A DNA stretch of 64,000 nucleotides. Origin: Sphingomonas liriopis. GTDB taxonomy: Bacteria; Pseudomonadota; Alphaproteobacteria; Sphingomonadales; Sphingomonadaceae. Below are positions 1 to 8,461 of this stretch, piece after piece. The DNA lies in assembly GCF_024211255.1 (NCBI RefSeq), contig NZ_JAMLDY010000006.1:155889-219888 (forward strand), read 5' to 3'. How positions within the stretch are numbered: position 1 is the first letter of the stretch; every line of letters starts with the position of its first letter. The notes beneath the pieces were generated by a model, which made no database searches, was not told the origin of the DNA, and worked only from the letters and a program-made list of their open reading frames with translations. The position numbers and the translations under genes are program-made.

Positions 1-2
1 TC

Positions 3-221
3 GTCTCGATGATCGCGATCCACGACCTCGGCCTCGACCCCGCCCGTCTCAACATCCACGGCGGCGCCTGCGCGCTCGGCCACCCGATCGGCGCGAGCGG
101 CGCGCGCATCCTCGCGACCCTGCTGTCGGCGCTGCAGACGACGGGCCAGCGCCGCGGCCTCGCCTCGCTGTGCATCGGCGGCGGCGAAGCGACCGCGATG
201 GCGGTGGAACTGATGAACTAG
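3..221 (+). CDS. Thiolase (acetyl-CoA acetyltransferase family), C-terminal fragment
   Basis: This is the last 70 or so residues of a thiolase whose 5' part lies before the window. Thiolases condense or cleave acyl-CoA and acetyl-CoA in beta-oxidation or polyester synthesis. The visible part carries [19 protein letters not shown], which contains the family's GHP histidine, and [14 protein letters not shown], which contains the second active-site cysteine (CxGGG). The reading frame is open to the first base of the window. The fragment does not show whether this is a biosynthetic or a degradative thiolase. A family A repeat follows the stop codon. Confidence 0.93.
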   Translation, partial: VSMIAIHDLGLDPARLNIHGGACALGHPIGASGARILATLLSALQTTGQRRGLASLCIGGGEATAMAVELMN

Positions 222-317
222 GCCGGATCGACATTCAGCGGCGTAGAGACATGCCGCCCCCTTTGGCGGGCAGGCCTATTGCATAGGAATGATTGGTCGG
301 CGGCTCGACAATTCCTT

Positions 318-425
318 CGTCACCCCGGACTTGTTCCGGGGTCCACGGTTCGGCGAACTCGTCGTTTCGAGGCTCTTTTTCGACGCTTGCGGCACGGTGG
401 ACCCCGGAACAAGTCCGGGGTGACG
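318..425. repeat. Palindromic repeat family A, copy 1
   Basis: Two 29-nt arms (318..346 and 397..425) are inverse complements flanking about 50 nt. Each arm is itself a hairpin (ACCCCGGA / TCCGGGGT around a 5-nt loop). The element fills the gap between the convergent thiolase and PAS genes. The rest of 222..524 shows no gene. Confidence 0.9.
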
Positions 426-524
426 AAGTATTCGGGCCGCCGATTGTCACGCGGCCATATGCTATAGCCCTGTCGTGGCGGGGGAGGACGTGTCGTCGTT
501 CACCCGTCTGAATGTCGATCGATC

Positions 525-1004
525 CTAGTACGAGCGCGCGTACAGGTGCGTCACATCGGCCTTCCAGCCGTGCAGGCGCACCACCACGCCATCCTCCTCG
601 ACCGGCGCCGCGGTCAACCGCAGCCAGCGCGGGCGGCTGCGAATCGGCGTCACTTGGATATCCAGCGTGAAGCCGCGGCGGTGGCGGATGGCGTGCGCGC
701 GCAGCCGCTCCATCGCCGCGCGCGACGGCTCGGCGTAGCGTGCGAGGGTCGCGGCGCGGGTCGGCGCGCCGTCCTGCGGCTTGAACCCGAACAGGCGATA
801 GACCTCCGGCGACCAGTCGAGCCGGTGCTCCACCAGATCATAGGCCCAGGCTCCGCAGGCGGGTGAAGGATGGGCGAGCGTCGATCCGGCGCGATCATGG
901 ACACAGCCGAGATCGAAACGCTGCGCCAGGTCCCAGAGCGGCCAGCTGTGATGGAGCGGCAGGGGTTCGGTCGGTATCACGCTGCGGCCTCCCTCGCCGT
1001 CCAC
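525..1004 (-). CDS. Small stand-alone PAS-domain protein
   Basis: The product is 159 residues with no output domain. Residues from about 50 to 150 match the PAS fold found in sensor kinases: a tryptophan-rich core with WSPEVYRLFGFK, then a basic helix and a terminal strand ending in WKADVTHLY. It may sense a small ligand or act as a partner domain, but nothing in the sequence identifies the signal. The start taken is GTG at 1004; another GTG at 980 would remove eight residues before the conserved part. It is convergent with the thiolase and lies just downstream of the SH3 gene on the same strand (32-nt gap). Confidence 0.72.
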   Translation of the reverse strand: MDGEGGRSVIPTEPLPLHHSWPLWDLAQRFDLGCVHDRAGSTLAHPSPACGAWAYDLVEHRLDWSPEVYRLFGFKPQDGAPTRAATLARYAEPSRAAMERLRAHAIRHRRGFTLDIQVTPIRSRPRWLRLTAAPVEEDGVVVRLHGWKADVTHLYARSY

Positions 1005-1036
1005 CGCGATATAGTCGATTCGGACCTAACAAGGCG

Positions 1037-1525
1037 TTAGGGCAGGCTTTCGACCGGATCGACACCCCACAGGCTGGCCACTTCGACGAACCCCGCCTGT
1101 CCCTTGACGTCCAGCCGGCACCAGCCGTTGCCGCATTCGGACAATCGCCCGACGACCCCAGGCGCCGCGCGCCAGGCGAGGCGCGCGCCTGCCGACGGCC
1201 GCTCGCGCATGTCGACCGGCTGCGCGGCACGGACGAGGCCGGTGCGCCGCTCGCTCAGCAGCGCGGCGAGCATCCACCCCTGCGTACCGTCGGGATCCTC
1301 TACCTTGCGCCATTGCTTGAACGTCGCGATCACCCGCACCGGCAGGTCGGCGCGCTGGTACAGCCAGCTCGCCGGATAGGTCTTGTCCGGCCCGGTGCGC
1401 ATCCGCGCGCGACTCGCGGTGATCGAGGCGTAATATGGCAGTTTCTTCTTGGCGTCGGCCGCCAGCGCGCCGCCATCGGCGGCGAGAACGGCCAGCCCCG
1501 CGACAGCCAAAGCCCAATGGCGCAT
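1037..1525 (-). CDS. Exported bacterial SH3-domain protein
   Basis: The 162-residue product starts with a typical signal peptide (MRHWALAVAGLAVLAADGGA, cleavage probably near AADA). Two SH3-like repeats follow. The first has ITASRARMRTGPDKTYPASW and WRKVEDPDGTQGWM; the second has VDMRERPSAGARLAWRAAPG and GWCRLDVKGQAGFVEVASLW. Proteins of this kind sit in the periplasm and bind peptidoglycan or other proteins. ATG at 1525 was chosen because a signal peptide begins there; the open frame runs much further upstream, but only as antisense to the dehydrogenase. It is divergent from the dehydrogenase at 1640. Confidence 0.85.
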   Translation of the reverse strand: MRHWALAVAGLAVLAADGGALAADAKKKLPYYASITASRARMRTGPDKTYPASWLYQRADLPVRVIATFKQWRKVEDPDGTQGWMLAALLSERRTGLVRAAQPVDMRERPSAGARLAWRAAPGVVGRLSECGNGWCRLDVKGQAGFVEVASLWGVDPVESLP

Positions 1526-1639
1526 CGTTCCTGTCCTTATTCCCTGTCCCCCCTCTCTAGCGCAGCGGCGCGCGGGAGCAACGATCCGTTGATGCTGGCC
1601 GTTGACGCTGGGCCCGCGCTTCGCCAAGCCGGTGCCGCG

Positions 1640-2632
1640 ATGCCGGATACCCGCAAGACCCCCCGCGTGATCGTCACGCGCGAACTCGCCGACACGGTCA
1701 TGGACCGGCTGGAGGCCCTGTTCGACACCGTCAACAACCGCGGCGATGTGGCGATGACCCGCGACCAGCTCGCCGCGGCGATGGCGGAATGCGACGTGCT
1801 GGTCCCCGCCGTCACCGACGAGATCGACGCGGAGCTCATCGCTGGCGCCGGCGCGCGGTTGCGGCTGATCGCCAATTACGGCGCCGGCGTGAACCATATC
1901 GCGCTGAAGGCAGCGCGCGCGCGCGGCATCGTCGTCACCAACACGCCCGGCGTGCTGACCGAAGACACCGCCGACATGGCGATGGCGCTGATCGTCTCGG
2001 TCCCGCGCCGGCTGGCGGAGGGCGAGAAGCTGGTCCGCTCGGGCGAATGGCACGGCTGGAGCCCCGGCGGCATGCTCGGCCGACGCATCGGCGGCAAGGC
2101 GCTGGGCATCGTCGGCATGGGCCGCATCGGCCAGGCGGTCGCGCGCCGCGCCCGCGCCTTCGGCCTGTCGATCCATTACCACAATCGCCGCCGCCTGCCC
2201 GCGGTGGTCGAGGCGGAACTCGGCGCGACCTTCCACGCCGATCTCGACGAACTGCTTAGCGCTGCCGACATCGTCACCATCCATACGCCGTTGAACGCGG
2301 AAAGCCGCGACCTGATCGACGCGCGCCGCATCGGGCTGATGCGGCCCCACGTTTATCTCATCAACACCTCGCGCGGCGGCATCGTCGACGAGGGCGCGCT
2401 GGTCGACGCGCTGGAGGCGGGCCGCATCGCCGGCGCCGGCCTCGACGTCTGGGAACACGAACCGCGCATCGATCCGCGCCTGCTGGCGCTGCCCAATGTG
2501 GTGATGACCCCGCACATGGGCTCGGCGACGCTCGAAGGGCGGCAGGCGTCGGGCGAGCGCGTCATCCAGAATATCCGCATGTGGGCCGACGGCCACCGTC
2601 CGCCCGATCAGGTGCTCGAAGGCTGGGCCTGA
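1640..2632 (+). CDS. D-2-hydroxyacid dehydrogenase (glyoxylate/hydroxypyruvate reductase type)
   Basis: The 330-residue protein has the standard two-domain layout of NAD(P)-dependent D-2-hydroxyacid dehydrogenases, which reduce 2-keto acids such as glyoxylate or hydroxypyruvate. The dinucleotide-binding loop is GIVGMGRIGQA (residues 157-167). The catalytic triad is visible as Arg245 in NTSRGG, Glu274 in WEHEP and His292 in TPHMGS. Length and motifs fit the GyaR/GhrB group, but the substrate cannot be fixed. Start ATG 1640 gives the normal N-terminus; an in-frame ATG at 1590 would add 17 unconserved residues. It is divergent from the SH3 gene across 114 nt that should hold both promoters. Confidence 0.93.
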   Translation: MPDTRKTPRVIVTRELADTVMDRLEALFDTVNNRGDVAMTRDQLAAAMAECDVLVPAVTDEIDAELIAGAGARLRLIANYGAGVNHIALKAARARGIVVTNTPGVLTEDTADMAMALIVSVPRRLAEGEKLVRSGEWHGWSPGGMLGRRIGGKALGIVGMGRIGQAVARRARAFGLSIHYHNRRRLPAVVEAELGATFHADLDELLSAADIVTIHTPLNAESRDLIDARRIGLMRPHVYLINTSRGGIVDEGALVDALEAGRIAGAGLDVWEHEPRIDPRLLALPNVVMTPHMGSATLEGRQASGERVIQNIRMWADGHRPPDQVLEGWA

Positions 2633-2724
2633 TCCACCGGAATCGGTGACGAAACGTTACCGGCCGGAACTCTTGCTGCGCCGCGACATTATCGCCGCAC
2701 CTCTACAGCACAGGACGTTTTTTC

Positions 2725-2934
2725 ATGACGATCAAACCGTTGGCCGCCACCGCCCTGCTCTTCGCGAGCGCCGCCAGCCTGTCCGCCTGTTCGACACTGA
2801 AGGGTGCCGGCATCGGCGCGGCCGGCGGCGCAGGCGTCGCGGCGGCGACCGGCGGCAGCGTCGAAAAGGGTGCGGCGGTCGGCGGCACCGCCGGCGCCGT
2901 CGTCGGCACCGTCGTCGGCACCGTCGCCGATTGA
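2725..2934 (+). CDS. Small glycine-zipper lipoprotein
   Basis: A 69-residue lipoprotein precursor. The signal peptide ends in lipobox LSAC with the modified Cys at residue 22. The mature part is almost entirely Gly, Ala and Val with repeated GxxxG spacing (GAGIGAAGGAGVAAATGG, GTAGAVVGTVVGTVAD), a glycine zipper like that of OsmB and related outer-membrane lipoproteins. It probably inserts in or associates with the outer membrane. It is monocistronic and followed by a strong hairpin. Its specific role is unknown. Confidence 0.85.
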   Translation: MTIKPLAATALLFASAASLSACSTLKGAGIGAAGGAGVAAATGGSVEKGAAVGGTAGAVVGTVVGTVAD

Positions 2935-2940
2935 CCTCAC

Positions 2941-2976
2941 GGGGCGGGCGTCGAGCCTCAACCCGGCGCCCGCCCC
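2941..2976. terminator. Bidirectional hairpin terminator candidate
   Basis: A 10-bp perfect GC stem (ggggcgggcg 2941..2950 with cgcccgcccc 2967..2976) has a 16-nt loop and sits between convergent genes. It overlaps the end of the minus-strand gene. There is no T run, so termination is inferred from position and stem strength. Confidence 0.5.
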
Positions 2977-3482
2977 TCCAGCGCTGCCGCGCGCAGCTGG
3001 TCCTTCGGCCTTCCGAAGCGCCGCAACAGCGCGATCAACTCACCCCGCTCCGGCACGTACAGTACCGCCTCGCCGATCCGTACCGCCCGCCGCGACTGCG
3101 GCCATACCGGCGACCATGTTTCTCCCGAGGCGACCGCAAAGCCGGCCATGATCTCCACCGGCACCGGCGGCGCGCTCCACCGCGCGAACAGCGCCGACCG
3201 GAACAGCGGATCGGGCGCCATCGTCAGCGGTGCTATGTTCAGCCGCGCGAACAGCCTGCGCGCATCGTCATGCCCGACGAGCAGATCCACGTCATGGACA
3301 TGCCCGGCATCGGCGCCATGCAGCGCGACGGCCGCGCTGCCGATGATCCACCACGGCTCGCGCGCCCCACGCATCGCCTCCGCTATAGCGACCAGCGATG
3401 CCTCGAGGTCCTCATCCACTGTGCCATCGGCACGACTCGTCGAGGATCGCGGGCCTTCGGAACGCGGCAACATCTCCATCAT
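2958..3482 (-). CDS. Nucleotidyltransferase-fold protein, function unknown
   Basis: A 174-residue protein with a nucleotidyltransferase-like motif: IIGSAAVALHG (GS helix) followed by VHDVDLLVGHDDARRL (the DxD pair of the pol-beta fold). Similar small proteins include kanamycin nucleotidyltransferase-like and MNT-type antitoxins, but no partner (HEPN) gene is present. Three ATGs occur at the N-terminus (3482, 3479, 3473), and the true start may be the third or further in, because conservation seems to begin around residue 25. It is convergent with the lipoprotein gene. It resembles 12211..12756 in overall idea, though the two are not obviously homologous. Confidence 0.65.
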   Translation of the reverse strand: MMEMLPRSEGPRSSTSRADGTVDEDLEASLVAIAEAMRGAREPWWIIGSAAVALHGADAGHVHDVDLLVGHDDARRLFARLNIAPLTMAPDPLFRSALFARWSAPPVPVEIMAGFAVASGETWSPVWPQSRRAVRIGEAVLYVPERGELIALLRRFGRPKDQLRAAALEGRAPG

Positions 3483-3490
3483 CCCTCTTT

Positions 3491-3584
3491 TCCACCCCGG
3501 CGAAGGCCGGGGTCCAGTAGGGTGAAGGATCGTATCGGTTACGGCCGTCTACCCGACTGGACCCCGGCCTTCGCCGGGGTGGGA
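3491..3584. repeat. Palindromic repeat family D
   Basis: Inverted arms 3491..3518 and 3556..3584 read TCCACCCCGGCGAAGGCCGG and its complement, with a 37-nt centre. Each arm is itself a hairpin. This is the only copy in the window. The 80 nt between it and the next gene show nothing else. Confidence 0.85.
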
Positions 3585-3664
3585 TCATAGAGTTCTTGCA
3601 CGAGGATCGCGAACGTCCCGGGCTGAAGACATCTTAGCGATCGCGCACGATCACCAGCACGGCC

Positions 3665-5080
3665 TCAATCCCCCGTCAGAATCCGATCGACCAGCTGCTT
3701 GACGCTCGGCACGAAACCATTGGAATAAAACGGATCGCGCTTGAAGTTATACGCCGCATGCCCGGCGAACATCAGGTTCTGGTCGACGTCGCCGCCATGC
3801 GCGATGTCCTGCAGCGTCTTCTGGATGCAGAAGCTGCGCGGATCGGCCAGCCGTCCGGTCGAATTGGTCTCGGTATCCGCCCAGCTCGAGAACGAGCATT
3901 GCGACAGGCAGCCCATGCAGTCCGCCTGATCCTTGCGGATGATGCCCTTTTCGGTCGGCGTCACGAACACCAGCGTATTGTCGGGCGTCTTCAGCGCATC
4001 GGTATAGCCCGCGCCGAACCATTCGCGCGCGCGCAGCAGGTCGTTGCGCGTCACCCAGAAATTCTTGCCCTTCACCCCAACGTCGAGCTGGAAGACGTGA
4101 TCGCCCGCCTCCTGCGTCGAGAAAGCGATCTGGCGATCCGATCGCGCCTCCAGGTTGCGCAGGAACGGATTGCGCACCGCCGACGAATAGAAACCGGTCG
4201 GCGAAAAGCGGTGCAGCAGCACCTCGCCTTCCTCGATGTGGGTCAGCCGGTCCTTCCAGTCCTGCGGGATCGGGCTTTCCTGCGTCAGCAGCGGCCGCGT
4301 GCCGTACTGGAAGGCGATCGTGCCCAGTTCGGGATTGTCGATCCAGTCGTTCCAGTCGCGCAGATACCAGACGCCGCCCGCCATCACGATCGGCGTGCTG
4401 TCGGGGATGCCGCCCTCGCGCATCACCGCGCGCAGCTCGGCGACGCGCGGGAACGGGTCCTGCGGCTTCAGCGGGTCCTCGGCATTGGACAGGCCGTTGT
4501 GTCCGCCGGCGAGCCACGGGTCCTCGTAGACCACCGCCGCCAGCCACTCCGCCGCCTTCGAATAGGCGCGCTTCCACAGCGCGCGGAACGCCCGTCCCGA
4601 TGACACGATCGGCAGGTACGACACGCCGTACGACGCGGTGATCTCGGACAATTTGTACGGCATGCCCGCGCCGCAGGTGACGCCGGCGACCATGCCGCGG
4701 GTGCGTTCGAGCACGCCGTGCAGGATGCGCTGGGCGCCGCCCATTTCCCACAACACGTTGATGTTGATCGCGCCCTTGCCGCCGGCGATCTCGAAGGCGC
4801 GTTTCACCTGCTGGACGGCGCCCTCGATCGCGTATTCGACCAGCTCCTCGTGGCGTTCGCGGCGGGTCAGCGCGCGATAGATCTGCGGAATGATCTTGCC
4901 GTCGGGGTCGTAGCTGTCGGCGTTGACCGCCGACACGGTGCCGATCCCGCCCGCGGCGGCCCAGGCGCCGGCGGAGGCGTGGTTGGTCGCGGCGACGCCC
5001 TTGCCCCCTTCGACCAGTGGCCAGACCTCGCGGCCATTATAGACGATCGGCTTCAGGCCCTTGAACACGGAAAACGACAC
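3665..5080 (-). CDS. Nitronate monooxygenase-family flavoprotein with C-terminal cysteine cluster
   Basis: A 471-residue protein of the 2-nitropropane dioxygenase/nitronate monooxygenase TIM-barrel family, FMN-dependent oxidases. Family features include an N-terminal barrel start with GGIGTVSAVNADSYD, GGKGAININVLWEMGGA and the phosphate-binding strand TPIVMAGGVWYLRDW followed by LGTIAFQYGTRPLLTQES. Beyond the usual domain is a tail with Cys388, Cys391, Cys395 (CMGCLSQC) and Cys418, which could hold an Fe-S cluster or zinc. The protein is longer than classical nitronate monooxygenases (about 330-380 residues). The substrate is not known. It stands alone, divergent from 5250..5702. Confidence 0.85.
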   Translation of the reverse strand: MSFSVFKGLKPIVYNGREVWPLVEGGKGVAATNHASAGAWAAAGGIGTVSAVNADSYDPDGKIIPQIYRALTRRERHEELVEYAIEGAVQQVKRAFEIAGGKGAININVLWEMGGAQRILHGVLERTRGMVAGVTCGAGMPYKLSEITASYGVSYLPIVSSGRAFRALWKRAYSKAAEWLAAVVYEDPWLAGGHNGLSNAEDPLKPQDPFPRVAELRAVMREGGIPDSTPIVMAGGVWYLRDWNDWIDNPELGTIAFQYGTRPLLTQESPIPQDWKDRLTHIEEGEVLLHRFSPTGFYSSAVRNPFLRNLEARSDRQIAFSTQEAGDHVFQLDVGVKGKNFWVTRNDLLRAREWFGAGYTDALKTPDNTLVFVTPTEKGIIRKDQADCMGCLSQCSFSSWADTETNSTGRLADPRSFCIQKTLQDIAHGGDVDQNLMFAGHAAYNFKRDPFYSNGFVPSVKQLVDRILTGD

Positions 5081-5249
5081 CTCATCCCGGGGGGTAAATA
5101 CGGTTCGCTATACAAGAAGGACGCAGCGATGCGAAGAAATTGCGCGCGCCCCCGCTGCATCCGTCGCCGTGGCGCATACTTAGGCGTCGGTTAACCCGAT
5201 CGGGCGCACAGCCGCCCCAAGCCAAATCGTCCGAGGGAAAGAACTGACC

Positions 5250-5702
5250 ATGGGGGTCCTCAACCACCTGATCGCACCCCGGCGCGCTCCGCGCGTCCGG
5301 AAAGGCACCGCCGTGCGCGGGTCGCTCGGCCTGCTGCTGACGGCGCAGGTCGAACGGCTGGGGCTCACACCCGGCGCATTGCCGGCGGACGGGCCGACCG
5401 GATCAGCCTGGTCGCGCGCCTATGTGCTCGGCGCCGCCTGCGCGTCGCTACAGCAGCAGGCGGCAGCGCCCGTCAGCGACACCGAATGTTTCGAGATCGC
5501 GATCGCCGCCTTCGCCCTGACCTATGGCGAGACCGACGCCCGCGCGATCCTGTCCGCGACGATCGCCGCCGCCGAAGCCCACGAACCCGAGGTCGAGGAC
5601 GGCCTGTTGCAGGGCGCCAGCGACCTCGCGCTGGTCGCGAGCGGGGAGGACGCAGCGGGGCTGCATTTCGCAACGCGGAATGTGGAAGAGCTGGCAGGCT
5701 AA
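5250..5702 (+). CDS. Hypothetical protein, 150 residues
   Basis: I do not recognise this product. It has a basic N-terminus (LIAPRRAPRVRKGTAVRG), no signal peptide and no membrane segment. The rest is alanine-rich and helical, with an acidic C-terminal third (EAHEPEVEDGLLQGASD). The ATG at 5250 is preceded by GAGGGAAAGAACTGACC, a plausible ribosome site (5231..5241). Codon use matches the neighbours, so it looks like a real gene. It is followed by a family A repeat and is convergent with the glycosyltransferase. Confidence 0.7.
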   Translation: MGVLNHLIAPRRAPRVRKGTAVRGSLGLLLTAQVERLGLTPGALPADGPTGSAWSRAYVLGAACASLQQQAAAPVSDTECFEIAIAAFALTYGETDARAILSATIAAAEAHEPEVEDGLLQGASDLALVASGEDAAGLHFATRNVEELAG

Positions 5703-5746
5703 GGCAGGTCCACCCTGCTTCGGGCAACCGGCAACCAAACATCCTT

Positions 5747-5853
5747 CGTCACCCCGGACTTGTTCCGGGGTCCACCGGGCCGCAGGCGTAGGACGAGAGG
5801 ATCGAGCTTCGCGCCTGCCGCGCCATGGACCCCGGAACAAGTCCGGGGTGACG
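5747..5853. repeat. Palindromic repeat family A, copy 2
   Basis: Arms 5747..5775 and 5825..5853 flank a centre that starts CGGGCCGCAGGCG, as in copies 5 and 8. It lies between convergent genes. Confidence 0.9.
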
Positions 5854-5907
5854 GCGGGATCGGGGAAACCCCACGCCAGCCAATCACCCCCGACGCTTCG
5901 GCAACCC

Positions 5908-7041
5908 CTACCCCAACACCCCCGGCCGCCGCATCGCCTCCGCATACAGCGCCCGATAACGCCCGATCATCACCGCCTCGTCGAACTCGGCCCGCGCCTT
6001 CGCCCGGTTCGCCGCACCGACCCGCGCGCGCAGATCGCCATCCGACACCAGAGCCTGCAACGCATCGCGCAGCAGCACCTCGTCACCGCCGGTGACGAAC
6101 GGTGCATTCTCGGCCGCCACCATCCGCGCGACGTCGCCGACCGGCGTGCTGACGATCGGCAGCCCCGCCGCCATCCCCTCGACGACGCTGATCGGGAACT
6201 GCTCGCTCTTCGACGACAGCGCCATGATGTCGAACGCGCCGACGAAGCGATGCGGCCGGTCGAGGAACCCCGCCAGCACCACGCGGTCGGCGATCCCCAT
6301 GTTGCGCGCCGCGGCCAGGATCGCCTCGCGCTCCGGCCCCTCGCCGACGATCACCAGTCGGAACCGTCCGGCGATCCCGCCGCACGCCCGCACCAGCAGC
6401 GGCAGGTCCTTGACCTCGCGCAGGCCCGCGAGCGCACCGATCACCACCTCCTTCGCATCGCGCACGAAGCCGGGGATCGCCCGCGGATCGGGCTTCTGCG
6501 CATAAGCCGCGGTATCGATGCCGTTGGCGATCCGATGCACCCGCGCCCGCGGCTGCTTCCACGTCTTGAGCGCGATCGCCTCGAGCACCTCCGAGGGCAC
6601 CACCAGCGCCTGCGCCGCGCCCAGCGCGATGCGGCGATAGACGTTGCGTTCGATCTTGAGACCCTTCGCCTCGTCGGCGTTAAAGCCGTCCTCGTGATGC
6701 ACCAGCGGCGGCGCGCCCTTCGGGAACACCCGCCGCGCCATCACCCCGTCGATCGCGCCCCAATTGTAGGTCAGCACCAGATCGAACCGCCGCATATACT
6801 TGGCGAGCGCCTCGTACCGCGCCACCGACGGCCGCCCGGTCAGCGACGGCGGATCCTGCGCGATCTCGTAACGGATCCCCTTCGCGATCGACGCCCGCGC
6901 GCCGAGCTGATCGGGCACGCCGCTGACGATCGTATGCCGCGCGGCGTCGCCGAACGCGTTCATCAACCGCACCGCCCGCGCCTCCTTGCCCCCCAGGCTG
7001 AAGCTCGAATGGAGGTGGAGGATGTGGATCGGCTGCGGCAT
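5908..7041 (-). CDS. Glycosyltransferase family 4 (GT-B fold)
   Basis: A 377-residue cytoplasmic or membrane-associated glycosyltransferase. The N-terminus has the family start HILHLHSSFSLGGKEARAVRL with its glycine-rich loop. The C-terminal domain has VIVGEGPEREAILAAA and SEQFPISVVEGMAAGLPIV, which contains the E-x7-E donor-binding motif. It should transfer a sugar from a nucleotide donor to a glycan or lipid acceptor; the acceptor is not evident. No polysaccharide genes surround it. The ATG at 7041 gives a full-length N-terminus. A family A repeat separates it from the DUF418 gene downstream in coordinates. Confidence 0.92.
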   Translation of the reverse strand: MPQPIHILHLHSSFSLGGKEARAVRLMNAFGDAARHTIVSGVPDQLGARASIAKGIRYEIAQDPPSLTGRPSVARYEALAKYMRRFDLVLTYNWGAIDGVMARRVFPKGAPPLVHHEDGFNADEAKGLKIERNVYRRIALGAAQALVVPSEVLEAIALKTWKQPRARVHRIANGIDTAAYAQKPDPRAIPGFVRDAKEVVIGALAGLREVKDLPLLVRACGGIAGRFRLVIVGEGPEREAILAAARNMGIADRVVLAGFLDRPHRFVGAFDIMALSSKSEQFPISVVEGMAAGLPIVSTPVGDVARMVAAENAPFVTGGDEVLLRDALQALVSDGDLRARVGAANRAKARAEFDEAVMIGRYRALYAEAMRRPGVLG

Positions 7042-7120
7042 GACGCCGGTCTAGCGCCGCCGGGTTACGCAAGGAAGAACGCTTCGGCGGAGAGGGGCCC
7101 GACCCCCACCTTCTTCCCTT

Positions 7121-7229
7121 CGTCACCCCGGACTTGTTCCGGGGTCCACCGGGCCGCAAGCGCAACGGCAAGAGGCGCACACCGTATGCCTCGCCGCAAA
7201 GTGGACCCCGGAACAAGTCCGGGGTGACG
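7121..7229. repeat. Palindromic repeat family A, copy 3
   Basis: Arms 7121..7149 and 7201..7229. It lies 15 nt past the 3' end of the DUF418 gene and upstream of the glycosyltransferase, both on the minus strand. Confidence 0.9.
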
Positions 7230-7243
7230 CAGTCCTCAGACCC

Positions 7244-8461
7244 TCACCGCCACCGCAACACCCGCCGCTCCACCAAAGACCGCCACGCCCATTCCACCGG
7301 CGCCACCCGATACCGCCGCACCCACAGGTTCGCCCCCCACAGCAGCAGCGCATTCACCGCGCAGGCCAGCGCCATCATCGCCGCCCACCCCATCCGCCCG
7401 TACAGCCCCAGCCCGAACGGCGAGAACACCAGCCACGACACGATCACCGTCTGCGCGACGTACAGCGTCAACGCCGTCCGCCCCGCCGCCACGAACGGCC
7501 GCAACGCCCGCATGCCCGGCGCGGTCGATGCGAGCAGCATCACCGCCGCCAGATGCCCGCACGTCATCGCCAGTCGCGCGCCATCCTCCCACACCCACGC
7601 AATGCCGATGGCCCCGTCGAACCGCGTCACCTCCCACGCGCCATACAGCCGCAACGGCACCCCCAGCCCGTAACCGCCCGCCAGCAACCACCCATACCGC
7701 CGCCGCGACCAGGCCCCCTGCAACGTCCCCCAGCGAAACAGCGCCGCACCGACCAGCATCGTCGCCGCCGCCTCCCACACGAACGTCGCCTCGTCGTTAC
7801 CGAGCCGGTCGAGGCTCACGCCCCATTGCCCGCGCACCCATTCAGCCCGCGTGCCGTGACCGAAGCGATCCTCCGCCACCACCGCCGCCGCATCCGCCGC
7901 CGCGAACCGCGCCTGCACCGCTTGCACTTCGGCGGCAGGCAACGCCGCCTGATGCGCGATCGTGCTCACCCCCACCGCCAGCGTGAACGCCGCATAGGAC
8001 AGCCCCAGCACCAGCAGCGCCCGCGTCGAGAGCCCACGCGCGCAACAGGCGAGCAACGCCGCCACCGCATAGGTGTGCAGGATATCCCCCGGCCACAGCA
8101 GCAGCACCATATGCGCCATTCCGAACGCCCACAGCACCGCGTTGCGCCAGCCATAGCGCAGCGCCACCGCGAACGGGCTGTCGGACGATGCCGCGATCCG
8201 GTCGGTCAGGATCAGCATCCCCGCGCCGAACAGCATCTCGAGCAGCGCCCGCGCCGTCCCCTCGACCAGCAATGTACGCAGCCACCACGCCACCCGATCC
8301 GCCCCGCTCCACCCGATATGGCGGATGTCGGACCAGTTGGCGGTCATCGACCCGCCCATCTCGCTGACATTCATGAACAATATCGCGAGGATCGCGATCC
8401 CGCGCAGCACGTCGAGCGTCGCGATCCGCGGCGCGCCATCCGGCTCGTCGGCCGGGATCAC
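7244..8461 (-). CDS. DUF418-domain multi-spanning membrane protein
   Basis: A 405-residue integral membrane protein. It begins with the family's IATLDVLRGIAILAILFMNV first helix and MLFGAGMLIL, continues with about ten hydrophobic helices, and ends with the DUF418 C-terminal part (GRTALTLYVAQTVIVSWLVF and GPVEWAWR-like AW/R residues). The function of the family is not known; it is distantly related to acyltransferase-3 membrane proteins. The start is GTG at 8461, which overlaps the TGA of the upstream hydrolase as GTGA, a 4-nt overlap that implies translational coupling. An upstream ATG in frame (8671) was rejected because the added 70 residues are only out-of-frame hydrolase sequence. Confidence 0.88.
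   Translation of the reverse strand: MIPADEPDGAPRIATLDVLRGIAILAILFMNVSEMGGSMTANWSDIRHIGWSGADRVAWWLRTLLVEGTARALLEMLFGAGMLILTDRIAASSDSPFAVALRYGWRNAVLWAFGMAHMVLLLWPGDILHTYAVAALLACCARGLSTRALLVLGLSYAAFTLAVGVSTIAHQAALPAAEVQAVQARFAAADAAAVVAEDRFGHGTRAEWVRGQWGVSLDRLGNDEATFVWEAAATMLVGAALFRWGTLQGAWSRRRYGWLLAGGYGLGVPLRLYGAWEVTRFDGAIGIAWVWEDGARLAMTCGHLAAVMLLASTAPGMRALRPFVAAGRTALTLYVAQTVIVSWLVFSPFGLGLYGRMGWAAMMALACAVNALLLWGANLWVRRYRVAPVEWAWRSLVERRVLRWR

Noticed and set aside
1526..2596. The upstream extension of the SH3 gene frame, up to 519 residues
   Set aside because: The added part is antisense to the hydroxyacid dehydrogenase; a normal signal peptide starts at 1525.
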